NCBI GenBank assembly: GCA_007922225.1
Contig: ML679961.1
Coordinates: 7,485,702-7,549,701, forward strand
Direction: 5' to 3'
Length of the DNA stretch: 64,000 nucleotides
Origin: Emydura subglobosa
Lineage: Eukaryota > Chordata > Testudines > Chelidae
Shown piece after piece: positions 46,271 to 58,091 of the stretch; within the stretch, counting starts at the first letter, position 1; each line of letters opens with the position of its first letter. Both the position numbers and the translations under genes were made by a program. Below the pieces are notes generated by a model that did no database searches, was not told the DNA's origin, and was given only the letters and a program-made list of their open reading frames with translations.

Positions 46271-47274
46271 CTGAATAGCCCTCTTTAGATCAACGGGAGG
46301 TTTTTTGCTGATGCTATTTCAAGGTCTCAGTACTTGATCTGCCTTATTTAGTTGTGAGTACCGTGCGTACGGGTTATCCAGCCCTAGCCGTGCTCGCATG
46401 GCTCCAGGGAGGTTAAAAATGTCCGTGCTGATACATCTATACAAATAAGGCATGTAGCTCACCAGAGAATAACTCAGGGGCCCCATTCTCCCATAGGCAG
46501 GCTGGGGAAAGTCTGTGCGGGTCAGCTCAGGGAGACCCAATGGCCTCTGTCCTGCAGAAGTGGCAGAGGGTCCAGTCACTCGGACTGGGCAAGGGGTTTT
46601 GTCAGGGAGAAGAGGCTTCACTCGAACGCCTAGCCTGCTGGCTCCATGCAGCCCCTGGAAAGCCTGTCTCCTGCGGGAGCAATGCAGTCAGTCCCCCTCA
46701 GATCAGGCTTCCTGGGAGCCCCCTACGTGCAGGTGGGGAAGCCCCATCAGTCACCGTAGCCTGTCTGCAATAATTCACACGCTTTAGTCCTGGGGTTTAG
46801 GGGAGGGACAATAAACAGAGAACTGCTGTCTCCATACCTTGCCCCTGGCATTATCCCCTACTTTCTGGCCATGCCTCTGGCATGCCTCCTGTGCCGAGGG
46901 ATGCTCTGGAGAAGGTGGGCTGGCTTCCTGCCACCGGAGGAAGCCCCAGAACCCAGAAGCATCCCCCCATAGCTAGATCTGCTGGTTTAATGCTTCCTTC
47001 ACATTGCTGGATGCCATCCCTGAGTGAGAGGGTGATGCAGAATCGGCCACTGTCCTTCTCCACCCGCACAGTCAGGTTTTTCAGTGTGGGTAGAATTTAT
47101 ACAGGTCCTACAAAAGCAGCCAGTTCACACCTGGCGTGGGTGAATATCAGGCTGGCCCACCCCAATCCTGCCTGCCGAACTCACCTGACCTCTCCCAATG
47201 AAGCCAAAGCCTATTGGGAGGGATTTCTCTTTGTTAGAGACTTGAACCTTGTATCAACTCAAGAAGAACGTTGA
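46271..47274. other. Unassigned 1 kb
   Basis: No gene or repeat recognised. Overlapping open frames near 46515-46787 and 46882-47274 lack known domains. Confidence 0.4.
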
Positions 47275-47735
47275 TAAATGGGAGCGGGTTCAGAGAAAAG
47301 CCATGAGAATGAGTAGAAAACGTGCCGTACAGTGATAGACGCAGAGAGCTCAGTCTATTTAGCTTCACACAGAGAAGGTCAAGGGGTGACTAGATCACAG
47401 TCTATAAGAACCTACATGGGGAACAAATATTTCATAGTGGGCTCTTCAGTCTAGCAGAGAGAGGTATAACACAATTCAATGGCTGGAAGTTGAAGCTAGA
47501 TACATTCAGACTGGAAATTAAGCCTACATTTTTAACCATGAGAGTAATTAATCATTGACAATTTACCTAGGGTCGTGGTGGATTCTCCATCACTGACAGT
47601 TTTTAAATCGATTGGGTGGTTTTCTAGCAGATCTGCTCTAGGGATTATTTTGGGAGAAGTTCTCTGGACTGTGTTATCCAAGAGATCAGGCCAGATGATC
47701 ACAATGGTCCGTCTGGCCTTGGAATCTATGAATCA
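47275..47735 (+). mobile_element. CR1-group LINE 3' fragment
   Basis: Plus-strand. It contains 'gggagcgggttcagagaaa', 'gagctcagtctatttagctt', 'agaggtataacacaattc' and 'gattctccatcactgacag', and ends 'gtctggccttggaatctatg', the complement of the 3' end of the element at 34925-36050. The two are one subfamily, distinct from the 22/42/53-kb CR1 group. Confidence 0.9.
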
Positions 47736-47769
47736 ACCACTCAGAAACTGTACTGGACTCCAGGGCCCG

Positions 47770-47850
47770 GAACCTCAAATCTATTTAGGTTCCTAACTTC
47801 CACTGATTTCAATGGGCATTAGGAGCTTAAATATCTTTGAGGATCTGGGC
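47770..47850. mobile_element. MITE-like element ('ttaggcacc' family)
   Basis: 'Cctcaaatctatttaggttc', 'ctaacttccactgatttc', 'aatgggcattaggagcttaa' and 'atatctttgaggatctggg' make an imperfect palindrome, with the same centre as 42318. Confidence 0.55.
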
Positions 47851-48689
47851 CCTATAGGTTCCAGTCCCCATTACTTGGCATGAGAGCAGGGCCTGCTCCA
47901 TCCGTTGTTCAGGGCTCTTTCACTAGAAGCAGAGACTCTTACAAAGGTTTGTCTGTTAACATGGATGACGACGGTTTGGTAGCAAACGGAGGATTGTCGT
48001 TGTCTGCTTTACGAGAGCTTAGTTCTCTAGAAATATCCAGCACGGCGGCACTGTCCTTTCAGGAAGCGTTTGCACGCTGTGAGTGCAAGAACAATGAGGC
48101 CTCTCTAACAGAAAGGTCGAAAGCTATGTTTAGTCCTGAATTTTCAATATAAGGCAAACTGTTTCCAGAAAACATGCATGACATTCTCCTTATGCAGCTG
48201 CTGAGTCTCCCGGCTGACCTTTAATCTAACCTTGATTCTCATCGCACTAAGAAAAATCTTGCAGCAACAGAAGAAGAGTTTCTTTGGATGCCGATTAAAC
48301 AGCATATTTTATGGAAGGAGGCAATTTCAATGCCTCCCAGTTACGCAAAGTGATCAGTATTCTAAAGAGCCACTAAAAATGCAGCGTGGTAAAAATCAAA
48401 CGGCACGAGCAGAAGACAGGGTTTCAGTAGGCAGCATTTAATTGTCCCTGTAAATTCTGCCATAACACACAAGTCTTTGATCTTGGCAGATGAGATTGGT
48501 CCAGTCTCATGCTTGGATCGGAGTTCTCCAAGAAAACCCCAGGTTCCGCATGGTGGTGATTCATTTGGTGTCACTCTGCGTAAGAACTGAAGCAATGGCT
48601 GGCATCGGAGTTATCTGTCCAGGTACTTACATTGCCCCCCTCGCAAACATTAATGAATGTATCCTCGCCAGACCCCTCAGGAGTCCAGG
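47851..48689. other. Unassigned 0.84 kb
   Basis: The frame at 47880-48152 (90 codons) is the most protein-like here by composition but has no recognised domain and no splice context. No repeat identified. Confidence 0.35.
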
Positions 48690-48815
48690 AAGGATTATTT
48701 TACACAGGGGACACTGAGGCACAGAGAGCTTAAGTAACTTGCCCAAGGTCAGACAGGAAACGGGTAGCAGAGCTGGGAATCAAACCTGCTTCCCTGCCTT
48801 AATCACATGACCTTC
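48690..48815 (+). repeat. CORE-SINE (MIR-type) central part
   Basis: 'Ttttacacaggggacactga', 'ggcacagagagcttaagta', 'acttgcccaaggtcagacag' and 'agctgggaatcaaacctgc' in MIR order. Next to a second MIR-type copy at 48835. Confidence 0.85.
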
Positions 48816-48834
48816 TAGGAGCAACTCCGAGAGA

Positions 48835-49135
48835 AAGGATGCTCCAGTGGTTAGACCAGTAGCCAGGAAACCTGGGTTTGATTCCTTGTGCTGACACAGA
48901 CTTCCTGTGTGACCTTAGGCAAGTCACTTCAGGCCAGATTTTTAAATGTACTTATGTTCCTAACACCCATGGAAATCATTGATACAAATGTCTTTAAAAA
49001 TCTGGCCCTTAGCCTCTCTGTGTGTCACCTCCCCCTCTGTGCGGTGGGGAGAATAGCACAGCCCTGTCTGACCGAGGGGGCGAGATCAGCACAATACAGA
49101 CTGTGAGGTGCTCAGACACAGTGCTGATGGGGTCT
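48835..49135 (+). repeat. CORE-SINE (MIR-type) with head, split by a MITE
   Basis: A tRNA-like head is present ('agtggttagaccagtagcc', then 'gggtttgattcc' near the RNA polymerase III B-box consensus). It is followed by 'tgtgtgaccttaggcaagtc', a 76-bp foreign insert, then 'ttagcctctctgtgtgtcac', 'ggggagaatagcacagccc' and 'ctgtgaggtgctcagacaca'. Apart from the insert this is one of the most complete SINE copies in the window. It is not a functional tRNA gene. Confidence 0.88.
48932..49007. mobile_element. 76-bp MITE nested in CORE-SINE
   Basis: Perfect 15-bp inverted ends, ggccagatttttaaa at 48932-48946 and its complement at 48993-49007. The centre has 'gttcctaacacccatgg', as in the 'ttaggcacc' family. 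The SINE consensus 'gtcacttagcctc' is interrupted exactly here, with 'ctt' on both sides (48927-48929 and 49008-49010), so a short 3-4 bp target duplication is plausible, as for Harbinger-type elements. Confidence 0.85.
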
Positions 49136-51375
49136 TGAGCGTATCTAAGACAGGTAGGTCCTTGTCATAGCGTCTTCTTCGGCTTGGCCTGCTCCTCTGG
49201 ATTTTCCATGGGACGGGTTGATGTGGTGCAAGGTTATTAAAGATCTTGTAACACTTCTCACCGGTGACGGGGTAAGTGCATTCTGCTGCCCTAAATCCTC
49301 CCTGTATTTTCAGTGAGACATGTTCCTCTAAACGGCCCGGGCTAAACTGCAGTTCTCTCAATTGCTGTGTTCCACTCCAGAGGTGGCTGCATTTCACTAG
49401 CAGTTTGAAGTCATCCTTGTACACCTTACATTCGGTAGGGAAAACGTTTAGATATTCTCTGGGAGGTAAGGCGCTTTCTAACTATAAGATAAGACTATTA
49501 GTGATGTAATTAATTATTATGAATAACTAACATCAGCCTGGATTAGGCGCCCAGCTCTTTCAGACAGCACAATGATAGTGTAGGCATTTCTTCATGAGAA
49601 GGTACAAATTGTATTCTCCTGGATTTATTATTATTTTTTTAAGTAAGGCCTTGGAAAAAGTCTGGCTCCAGGGACATGCCGTGTAAACATGAGCTAACAC
49701 AGAGCTGGAACCACTGAAGTGGAAAACAAGAAACACCTGGAATTTCTCCCTGTATTTCTGGTCACCATCACACACTCGAGGCTCTTTGTTCTCTCCATGG
49801 TTTGGTTTTTTTTTTTTTTTTTTTTTGCAAACTCATTGGAAGCGAATGCCAGGAGCTGCTAGCGAGGGATTGTGGTTGGAAGTAGACGGTGGGGGTAGGG
49901 CTCAAAAGGTGGCTGGTTCTAAAGCTTTTCACTTCCAAAGGCTTTGCTTTAGCCACAACAAACAAACCCCTACGTCCATTTTGGCTCTGACAGAGATGAA
50001 AGTTGAGCTTTATTAAACTCTTTAAGATGTAGCGAATGGCTATAGCTATAAGAGATCCCCACCCACCCCCCAACACCCAGTTGTGTCCTGTATTAAAGTC
50101 GGGTGCTATGGAGATTTTGATCACATTCTATGAAACATACGTCATGTTCCATTCTCCATTGTCCACAAAAGTCCCTAAAGCACAACTAGACATGCCGAGA
50201 TATCCAGATTTCCACTCTCGATGGCCTTTGGTAATTCTCTGTTGAGGACTTGGATTATGGTTCATTGCCTGTCTCGGCGCTGCGGAAGTCAGGATTGGTT
50301 GTGGTGGTGTTATTTTTCCCGCAGGGACGTCACGGAGTAGGAAGGGGCCTGGCAATAAATCTCATTCTCTCTTGCTGTAGCTGACGTCTCGCTGCAAGCT
50401 GTCACTTAGACCGGGGCAGATGTCGCTCTGAGTGGAGAATATTACAATCGTTAGGGGCAAGGCAGACCTGAAACGAATGCCTTTCTCACCTGCAGAAAGC
50501 AAAAAGAAAAGGAATCTAAAAGGCCCTTATGGATAAGCCCTGCAGAGGGATGAAAGCCGTGAGGTGCTGTAAGAATTACTCTAAAATGCCCTGGAATCTC
50601 CCAGAAAATGGGATGCTTTGGAATAGAGATTCTACTGAAACTTTAAACCAACAGTGAGGGGTTAGAGACTCCGCCCTACTCTTAACAAAGCAAATGCACA
50701 TGCATGTACACACATACATGAGCACCTGCACACACAGGATTAATGTTCAAATTCCCTCACCCACCTCCCTGCATTTTTTCTTTATTATTATCTTGAATCA
50801 CACTTCAACATAAAAGATATTGTAAACTTTTTCTGGAGCTTTGCTTGTTACTAGACTTTCTTCCTGTAGGACCTCTTTGCCCAAGGCTCGGCCAACCCCC
50901 AACTCTGCACCCCACCGCTTATAGATACATATAGGTTGGAACTAGTAGGGCGCACTTGGTCTGCTGAGTCAGCAAAAGGAGCTCGGCATTTCTCTGCTGG
51001 AGACTGGGATTCTGTCCTACCAGCCTGTGAAATTGAATAGAAAAAGTCAGCTCTGCTATAGAATGCCAACGGCTGGTTTTAACATGCCATTGTTCTTCAC
51101 TGATTTCTATAGGCCTTTTCCATGTGGAGCTGACCTAATGACCTGCAAGTCAAAATAGCCCAGCTGACGGACCCAGATTTGAGGTTGCATCTGTCCAACA
51201 GTAAGAGAGAGTTTTCAGTGTGAAATCCGAAAGGCCTTTTGCTTTAAATTTCTTTCTAAGCCTGGTGGCAATAGTACAGACCAACTATTTCCTGGTGACG
51301 CCATAAGAAAGCTCAGCTGCCCAAGCCTCATAGAGGGGATAAGAGGCCCAGACAGTAAAAATATGATGATGATGC
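49136..51375. other. 2.2 kb mostly unassigned
   Basis: Contains the shared block at 49346-49396, a T run at about 49804-49827, and an 'acacatacatgagcacctgc' microsatellite-like patch near 50700. No gene recognised; the minus-strand frame at 49086-49424 has no known domain. Confidence 0.35.
49346..49396 (+). repeat. Short block shared with 21530-21580
   Basis: 'Cagttctctcaattgctgtg', 'ttccactccagaggtggctg' follow the same order as 21530-21580. Probably two remnants of an old, unnamed interspersed repeat. Confidence 0.4.
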
Positions 51376-51740
51376 CATTCTGTGTGGCACAGCTCACATT
51401 GCATCCCAGTCTGGCATGCGTGGCTGGAATTACTTGCTCTGATCCAGCCTTTTCAAGATGTAATTAACTCATCCCTCACGGAGCGCATTTCAGTGAACAG
51501 CAGATTAATTTCAGATGCAGGGAGATGCCTTCCAGTGATTTACCGGTATGCTCGTCTGTACTCTCAGATAGCACATGCCTAATGCATTTACTAGTAATGC
51601 AGGATAGAGCTCTGCTCAGCAATAGGAAAGATAATGGCAGCTAACAAATTAAATGTGCATGTGTTGTCAGAGCAGAGCTCCCTCAACCACTATGCAGGCT
51701 CAGTCACAGGAGTCAGAAGAAAAATGAAGAAATGTTGCAT
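51376..51740. promoter_or_regulatory. AT-rich unique stretch, possible conserved non-coding DNA
   Basis: No repeat words. Homeodomain-like TAATT sites are clustered ('gatgtaattaactc', 'gcagattaatttcag', 'aacaaattaaatg') with a GATA site ('aaagataatgg') and symmetrical words such as 'catttactagtaatgc'. This is suggestive only; conservation cannot be judged from one sequence. Confidence 0.25.
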
Positions 51741-52977
51741 AGTTAGCTCAGCTCGCACTGGGTAATCCCATTATACTCCCCATACAGAGCCACCGGGGTG
51801 GTTTTGTAAAACAAAATCCAATAAACCGCAGCAGAACTGTTCAGAAATATAGCTCTCCAATCGAGATGCAAAGGGTTGCATTCAATGAACTGTAGAAGAA
51901 GGACGGCATTCCTCCCCAGGAGGGAAGTCGTCTGAGCTTAGGGTAGTGCTTTTTATTTCTTTTTGATCAATACAAGAATAAAAAATACTTATTTCAAGTG
52001 GCAGACGTGAAAGCCTAGCCACCCTCAAGTCATTGGGAGTTTTGGCAGTGCGTCCAGATTGCCCCCAAGATGCTTAGCTACCAATGACAGGACTTACTTG
52101 GGGGATCGGATATTACCCCAAGGCCTGAACTTGTTTCCACTGAAGTCCAGGGTAAAACTCCCCTTGACTTCAGTGGCTGTCAAATCATAGTTGTGGTGCA
52201 CACTCCTACATGGCGTGTTAATTGGCAAATGGTCCTGTTGACTTTAGCGGGACCACACGTTCAGTAAGGGACGATGCAAAGTGAGCCAGGGTATTGAAAT
52301 ACAGCCCCAGGTGAGGTCTTCAGCTGCTTGGATGCGCTTCACCCAGTTGTCGGGATAGTTGTCGTCTCATCAGAGAATATATGTGTGATGTGTGGGTGGA
52401 GGACAGATGTGTGACCTTTAGAGCAGATCTTAAGTGTAGTCTTGACCAAGGCCAGCTGCTCAAATGGGCCATTTTCACTCAATCTGTGCGAAGCTGCTTT
52501 TGTGGAAGCGAAGCTTTACAAGAAAGAAACCACCCCAAATAACGGGGGTAGCGGGGGACCCTGGCCTTCCTCACTTTGTTCATACTGTGGCGGAACAATC
52601 AGTTTTGCCAACCACACTCGGGTCTTTGTAGGCCTGGTTGTCAGCTGGTGTCAATCAGCCCAGCTCCATTAGAACCAAAGCCGATTTATCCCAGTTGACA
52701 AACTGGCCCTGAGTTTTTACTCCGTTTCTTACCTTGTTGAATTGACCTGCATAACAAATGGTGCTGTTTATGCCACGAATAAGACAAAAGTATATGTACA
52801 GTAGGATGTTGTCTGTGTAGTCAGGAAAATGATTGATTGTTTCTAAGCAATCTCTTCAACCTCTGTGAGAGCCTGGATTGCTCCTTCACTCCCCATGCCA
52901 GCGGGGAAGACAGCACACTATGTCCATGGGGGCACAGAGTGCCTGACATTGATCTTGTCTGAGCCCCATCTTGCTGA
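51741..52977. other. Unassigned 1.2 kb
   Basis: A palindromic MITE-like piece may lie at 52118-52190 ('cactgaagtccagggtaaaa', 'ccccttgacttcagtgg'). No gene recognised; the frame at 52865-53299 runs into the CR1 that follows. Confidence 0.35.
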
Positions 52978-53545
52978 ATCAGAGAAGATGAGGGTTGGAA
53001 GGGATCTCAGGAGGTATCTAGTCCAACCCCCTGCTCAAAGCATGACCAATGCCAACAAAATCATCCCAGCCAGGGCTTTGTCAAGCTGGGCCTTAAAAAC
53101 CTCTAAGGATGGAGATTTCACCACCTCCCTAGGTAACCCATTCCAGTGCTTCACCTCACCCAGTGAAAACATTTTTCCTAATATCCAACCTAGACCTCCC
53201 CAATGCAACTTGAGACCATTGCTCCTTGTTCTGTCATCGACTACCACTGAGAACAGCCTAGCTCCATCCTCCCTGGAATCCCCCCTTTCAGGTAGGTGAA
53301 GGCTGCTATCAAATCCCCCCTCATTCTTCTCTTCTGCAGACTAAACAAGCCCAGTTCCCTCAGCCTTCCCTCATAAGTCTTGTGCTCCAGCCCCCTAATC
53401 ATTTTAATTGCCCTCTGCTGGACATTCTCCAATTTATCCACATCCTTTCTGTAGTGGGGGGCCCAAAACTGGACACAATACTCCAAATGGGGCCTCACCA
53501 GTGCTGGATAGAGGGGAATAATCACTTCCCTCGATCTGCTGGCAA
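52978..53545 (-). mobile_element. CR1 LINE 3' fragment
   Basis: Minus-strand CR1 with its 3' end at 52978 ('agaatcagagaagatgaggg', joined across the line). The minus-strand frame at 53241-53525 is the best preserved coding in the window: '[20 protein letters not shown]', '[16 protein letters not shown]' and '[20 protein letters not shown]'. The next piece, 53035-53247, has 'HWNGLPREVVKSPSLEVF'. A frameshift separates them. Probably the youngest CR1 copy here. Confidence 0.95.
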
Positions 53546-55309
53546 TGCTCCTACTAATTCAGCCCTATATGCTTGGTATGCTGTTGCTGGGCTTTGAGCT
53601 GTGTCCAGCCCTTCCTGGTTGGAAGTTGGCTCTCTGGATCATGAAGTCTGAGGACAGCATGGGAAAGTAAAATGGTGGGAATCACACCCAGCGACAGATC
53701 TCCAAGCTGTGGTGCTTTTAGACCCTGTGCGGCACAGAAAGCCATTTGAGTGAAGATTAATTTGCAAAATGTAATTGAGAAACTTGGAACACGCTTCCCA
53801 AATGATAAATCCAAAGGGATGCACATCCTAGCTCTGTGTCTGGAGAATGGAGTAAAAGAAAACAGAGAGTTCCTAGATGTTTAACCTCTAGACATGCAGC
53901 AACGTTCTTTGGACTGAGACGGGTGGTGCCGTGTGAACAGAGAGTGACATAACGTACTATAGGGTGTCTTCAAAACTCTGGGTGGACACTTTTATTTCAT
54001 TTTTTTCCTTTTCCTGCTAACAGGCTGATTACTCTTTGCTGGTGAAATATGTGAACATGAATCTCACCTTTCATTGCTCGGATTAGCATTTACCAAACTC
54101 GGATTGTCAGCAGGCATTTAGGAGGTTTGAGTGTTTATGTCCTGGAGGCCTTGTCAATGTTAACTAGGTGCTTGTTTGTCTGAAAAATCAGTGTTTTCGT
54201 TAGGTCCTACCAACTTCCTACATTGCTCTTCCAAAGGCTTGTGCGAGTCGAGGGAGTGGTTGTGCTCGATGGAGGAGGGGAGGGTTTGCAGAAGAGCCTC
54301 AGGGATTGGGGAGAACCAATCCCATCAAAAGTCAGCGTCTCCCGGCTGCTTGTTTGTTCAGAATGGGACTGGTGCATTGGACACTTTTGAAAGTCCAGCC
54401 CCCCCCGCACTTAGCAGAAGCTCCCCACTTAGCACCTGGCCTCTTCCACATGGCTGGCATTTGTAACACACTTAGACCAGTGCAGTGAAATGTAGTCAGG
54501 GTGGGAAAGAATCTTGCAACCTATTTGCTTCTCTGGGAACGCCAAGATCCTTAAGTGAAGAATCAACAGAGACTTCTTCATCCTGACTATATTCTGATGC
54601 ATGCAAATATTTCTTCTCACAACGCAATCCCTCTTTGTAACTCGGAAGTGAGGGAGAGGCTATTTCATGTACCTGGGTTTGGTTTTTTTTAACCCTCTTG
54701 TCCTTTCAGTACCGATGTCTGTCTCTTCCTTCTTTTCCCTTTCTGGGTGTGTGATTACGTGTATGATGAACAAAATGCTTAGCTAAAAGAACGTTAAGGA
54801 TGCAACGTCAAGCACACAACAGTTAGAAAACGCCCGAATTCAGGTGGGCTGTGCAGGAATTATTTTCCAGGTTTGTGAAGGCAGCGTGCTCTAGTGATCA
54901 CAGACCCTTCTGCCTCTGTTCCCCCCAAGGCCTATCTCATCTGCCCTATCCCCATCGGCCTATTCCTGTGCCAGTCCAGCCCTCCCTAGATTTTGTCTCC
55001 TTGCCCAGCCAATTGCAACATCCCCTGCTCCACCCCCTGTTCCTGCTCAGTCCCAGTCTTTCCTTCCACCCCCCGACCTCTTGTACCAATCCACCCCCTC
55101 TCTTCTCCCCTTTGCCAGGTCTTGGTATTTCAGTCAGCCAGCTTCCTCTCCTCCCTGCTGCCTGGGCCACAGCAGGGGAGCACAGGAGAGACAATCTACC
55201 TGCTCGCAATTCCTGTGTGCAGCAGTTTGGAGGAGCAATGGCAGAGAAAGTCTTGCTCAACCCTGGGCTGCAGCAAGCTCAGCACAATATTTGGAGAATT
55301 TAGCTGCCA
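53546..55309. other. 1.8 kb without an assigned feature
   Basis: 54900-55140 is C-rich and gives long overlapping open frames (for example 54851-55303) of low complexity. No gene or repeat family recognised. Confidence 0.4.
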
Positions 55310-55650
55310 AACTCTACTAAGTGTGGGCAAAATGCATTTTTCAAAGCTTACAACTTGGCCAAATTTGGGCAGTTTTTCGTGGGGATGGCACAAGGCACAT
55401 CCCTAGTACCAAGGTGACTCTCCTGCCAAATTTCAAGGCCTTGTTCCAAAACATGGGGGAACTAGAGCCTCTCAAAAAAAAAAAAAAAAAAAAAAAAAGA
55501 CTGTAAGAATTTTTTCAAGATGGGCAAAAATAACATATCTTTTCCTAATCTTGCTCTTGAAAATGACCAACGATTTTTGCTGAAACTTTGCAAAAAAGTT
55601 CAGCCTGAGGCAGACACCTGGCGCAGAAAATTTCAGCCTCAACAGTTAAA
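55310..55650 (+). repeat. Unclassified interspersed repeat with internal poly-A
   Basis: 'Acaacttggccaaatttggg', 'gccaaatttcaaggccttg', 'ttccaaaacatgggggaac' and 'tagagcctctcaaaa' followed by a run of about 24 A (55477-55499), then 'gctgaaactttgcaaaaaag' and 'gaaaatttcagcctcaac'. I recall the type from reptile DNA but not its name. The A run may be a later expansion. Confidence 0.45.
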
Positions 55651-56544
55651 ATTTGGCTAACTTAGAAGCAACTGAAAACAGGTTCTTAGAATGGGAAGTG
55701 TCAGGCAACCTTAACTATAGGCAGTTTACCAGCTCTGCCTGTGATATATATGCACACATACATAAAGGATACGGCTGTAATGCTATATTTGTATCTCTAC
55801 CTCATATTAGAGATATAAAATTAGAATCCGAGCAGTCTGTTTTATGCCACTCTGTAAACTTGTGTCAACGCCTCCGTTCTAAACCTTTATTTCCAGAGCT
55901 TTATCTCTGGATCCTAAAAATTGAGAAGAGGAAAAAAAAAGCCCATAAAAGAAGTTAGTAGCTGCAGCTGCTTTTGCTTTATCGTGGTCAGATAGCTCAT
56001 GAACGGCTTTGTTTTCCAAAGTAAAAATATTCAGCCCATCAGTCCGTAAGACAGACTCTTCCCTTTTGCCTTTGGGTGTTTGCTTTAGAAGAACACAGTA
56101 GCTGATGTCTTTCCAACAACAACAACTCAGCAGGATTTTTAGGATGCAAACTCCGATGTGCAGCAGCTATATTGACATTACATTGACGCCACAGCGACTC
56201 TATACATTCTACAAACTGAGGCCCCGATCCTGCAAGCTCAGACATGCGGGCAGCCTCCTGCAACCAGGCAGAGGCAGTTCAGGACCTTGGGAAACACACT
56301 GAGCCATGGTAGATTGTAGTGGATCAGAAGCTGCCATCCTGTTCTGTTCAGGTTAGTAGGTTGCACCCATCACTGTGAAGTCTCAATGGCCTCCAGAAGT
56401 GCACAGAGTGACATGAGTAGCAGCCATCCTTAACTTCTGCCTGTCCCTCCCTCGCTTCCTCCTTCCTTTCTTCCTGGCAAAATCGCATGTGTGTTTTTAA
56501 AAAAATATTTGTAGATGTGTATTTTTGTGTGCTATGCCCGGTGC
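55651..56544. other. Unassigned 0.9 kb
   Basis: The frame at 55653-55958 (101 codons) has no known domain and ends in a lysine-rich tail from an A run. 'Gaggccccgatcctgcaag' at 56219 looks like one end of a MITE. No gene called. Confidence 0.35.
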
Positions 56545-57151
56545 TTATATTAGTGCAGGCCGGTGGAAAAAATGCACGCGGCACTTGGAGTGGAAAGTGG
56601 TGAGGTTTGTGGCAAAGTTCCTGTAAGAGTTCCTTCTACCGTCTGGGGGGCTACAGTCTGGGACGAGCCATCCAAAACACTCATCTCCCACACAGACAAG
56701 TTTGATCCTTGTTCCATTGTGCCTGAGTTGTTGACCATGATCTTCATACTGGAGCTTTCGGTGATCCTTCACATACACAGGCCCAGAGCATGAAGCGCCT
56801 TGATGGGAAGGACCGACGAGGAAATCCTGGTCTCATTGGTATCAGTGGCCAAACACCCACCGACTGCAGCGGGGCCAGGATTTCACAGGCTCGTTCTGCT
56901 CTGATCTTCTATGGGAAGCCAGTGTGCAGAGTAGGTCTAATGTTGCTGAGGAGACGTGCGGCGATGTTCTGGGCTGCCTGCAGTCGCCTCAGGGCTGACT
57001 GTTTCATGTCCAGGCAAATAGCATTGCTGTCTTGGAAAGCACCCCATGCAAATGGGAGTAGTTTAAAAACAAAGTAGCATTTCCGTCTCTCTCGCTGCCC
57101 CTCCGATGCAGGTGAGTAACTCACCGTTCCACTCCCCTTCTCCTCCTGCAC
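56545..57151 (-). mobile_element. L2-like LINE relic, minus strand
   Basis: The minus-strand frame at 56909-57151 contains 'MKQSALRRLQAAQNIAARLL', which fits the 'lRRLQlvQNaAARLL' block near the C-terminus of L2/CR1-group reverse transcriptases. The open frame at 56545-56778 further downstream is unusually free of stops and may be the extreme C-terminus or UTR, but I do not recognise it. No palm motif is present, so this is a short inactive remnant. Confidence 0.4.
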
Positions 57152-57759
57152 TTCCTACAGACGCTGCAGTGGCAATCCCTACCGGCGTCCCAGCGCCTCG
57201 CCCGAGAAATGCTCATCAACTTTCCAAGCTGAGTCCGTGGACTGAGCTGCTCTCTGCAGGCATTAGCTCGTCCCATTTGCGGGGAACGTACGTTCAACCC
57301 GGGGCCTTCCTACAGGGTCTGCTGAGCGGTGGCACAAACCCTGCCAGCTGCCTGAGCGCTCTCCCTGCCGTACGCCCGTCAGCTGTAAGAAAGCAGAAGG
57401 GAGCTTCACAGCCGAACCTTTGTTCTCGGCTCCACCCCAGCCTCGGCCATGCTTAAGCCCTACTAAGGAGACAGTGTGGGACCCAGTTCTGCTGGGCTCT
57501 GGGAGTCTCTTGCACCAGGGCGATCTTGGTACGGGCCTTTTCTTCCTTTGGTAAGGGGCCTGGTTTATCTCCCCAGCAGCACATCCCTCTGCTAGAATAG
57601 CCTAGGGAAGGGTCGCTCCTGGGGCCGCTGTCTTGTTCTTGAGATTGACGGCGCTTGGATGGAACATGGCAATGATTTGTATGTAAAGATTACCGAACCT
57701 AAGCACCATCTGGAGTGATGGTCACATGCCCGCGGTCCCTCTCACATGCGCTAGTGGCC
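57152..57759. other. Unassigned 0.6 kb
   Basis: No gene or repeat recognised. Confidence 0.4.
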
Positions 57760-57912
57760 AGGGCCCCCACATGGGGTGGACGGGTACACTTTACTGGGGC
57801 CCAGAGGTCCTGGGGGGGCCCGGCCCAGGCTGCAACCTCCATTACCATGAGGGAGAAAAATGTCCTGACTCATGAGATTGTATGTCTGGGATGAGGGGTT
57901 GTGGTGTGTGTG
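57760..57912 (+). repeat. Left arm of inverted repeat pair
   Basis: About 150 bp ('gggcccccacatggggtgg', 'gtacactttactggggccc', 'ggctgcaacctccattacc', 'gatgaggggttgtggtgtg') whose reverse complement recurs at 59318-59462 with moderate divergence. Non-coding. Probably one repeat family inserted twice in opposite directions. Confidence 0.85.
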
Positions 57913-58091
57913 TGGGAGGGGGCTGGAAGGCAGAGAGGAAGGGTACTATTCTCCTGACCCTCCCCTGGGGGCAGGGGTAGAAGGGAGACAGGTCTGCGGG
58001 AATGGGGATGGGGGGGAAATCCGGGGAGAGAGACTGGGGCCGTGGGATGGAAAAAGAAGAGAGAAAGCATGGCAGGAATAAAGAGGGCAAA
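57913..58091. other. Purine-rich spacer
   Basis: G/A-rich ('gggaaatccggggagagag'); opposite-strand open frames here are compositional. Confidence 0.5.

Noticed and set aside
48841..48895. tRNA gene (B-box-like word)
   Set aside because: No cloverleaf; the word belongs to the tRNA-derived head of a CORE-SINE.
54851..55303. 150-codon plus-strand frame
   Set aside because: C-rich, low-complexity translation with two other long frames overlapping; no domain.
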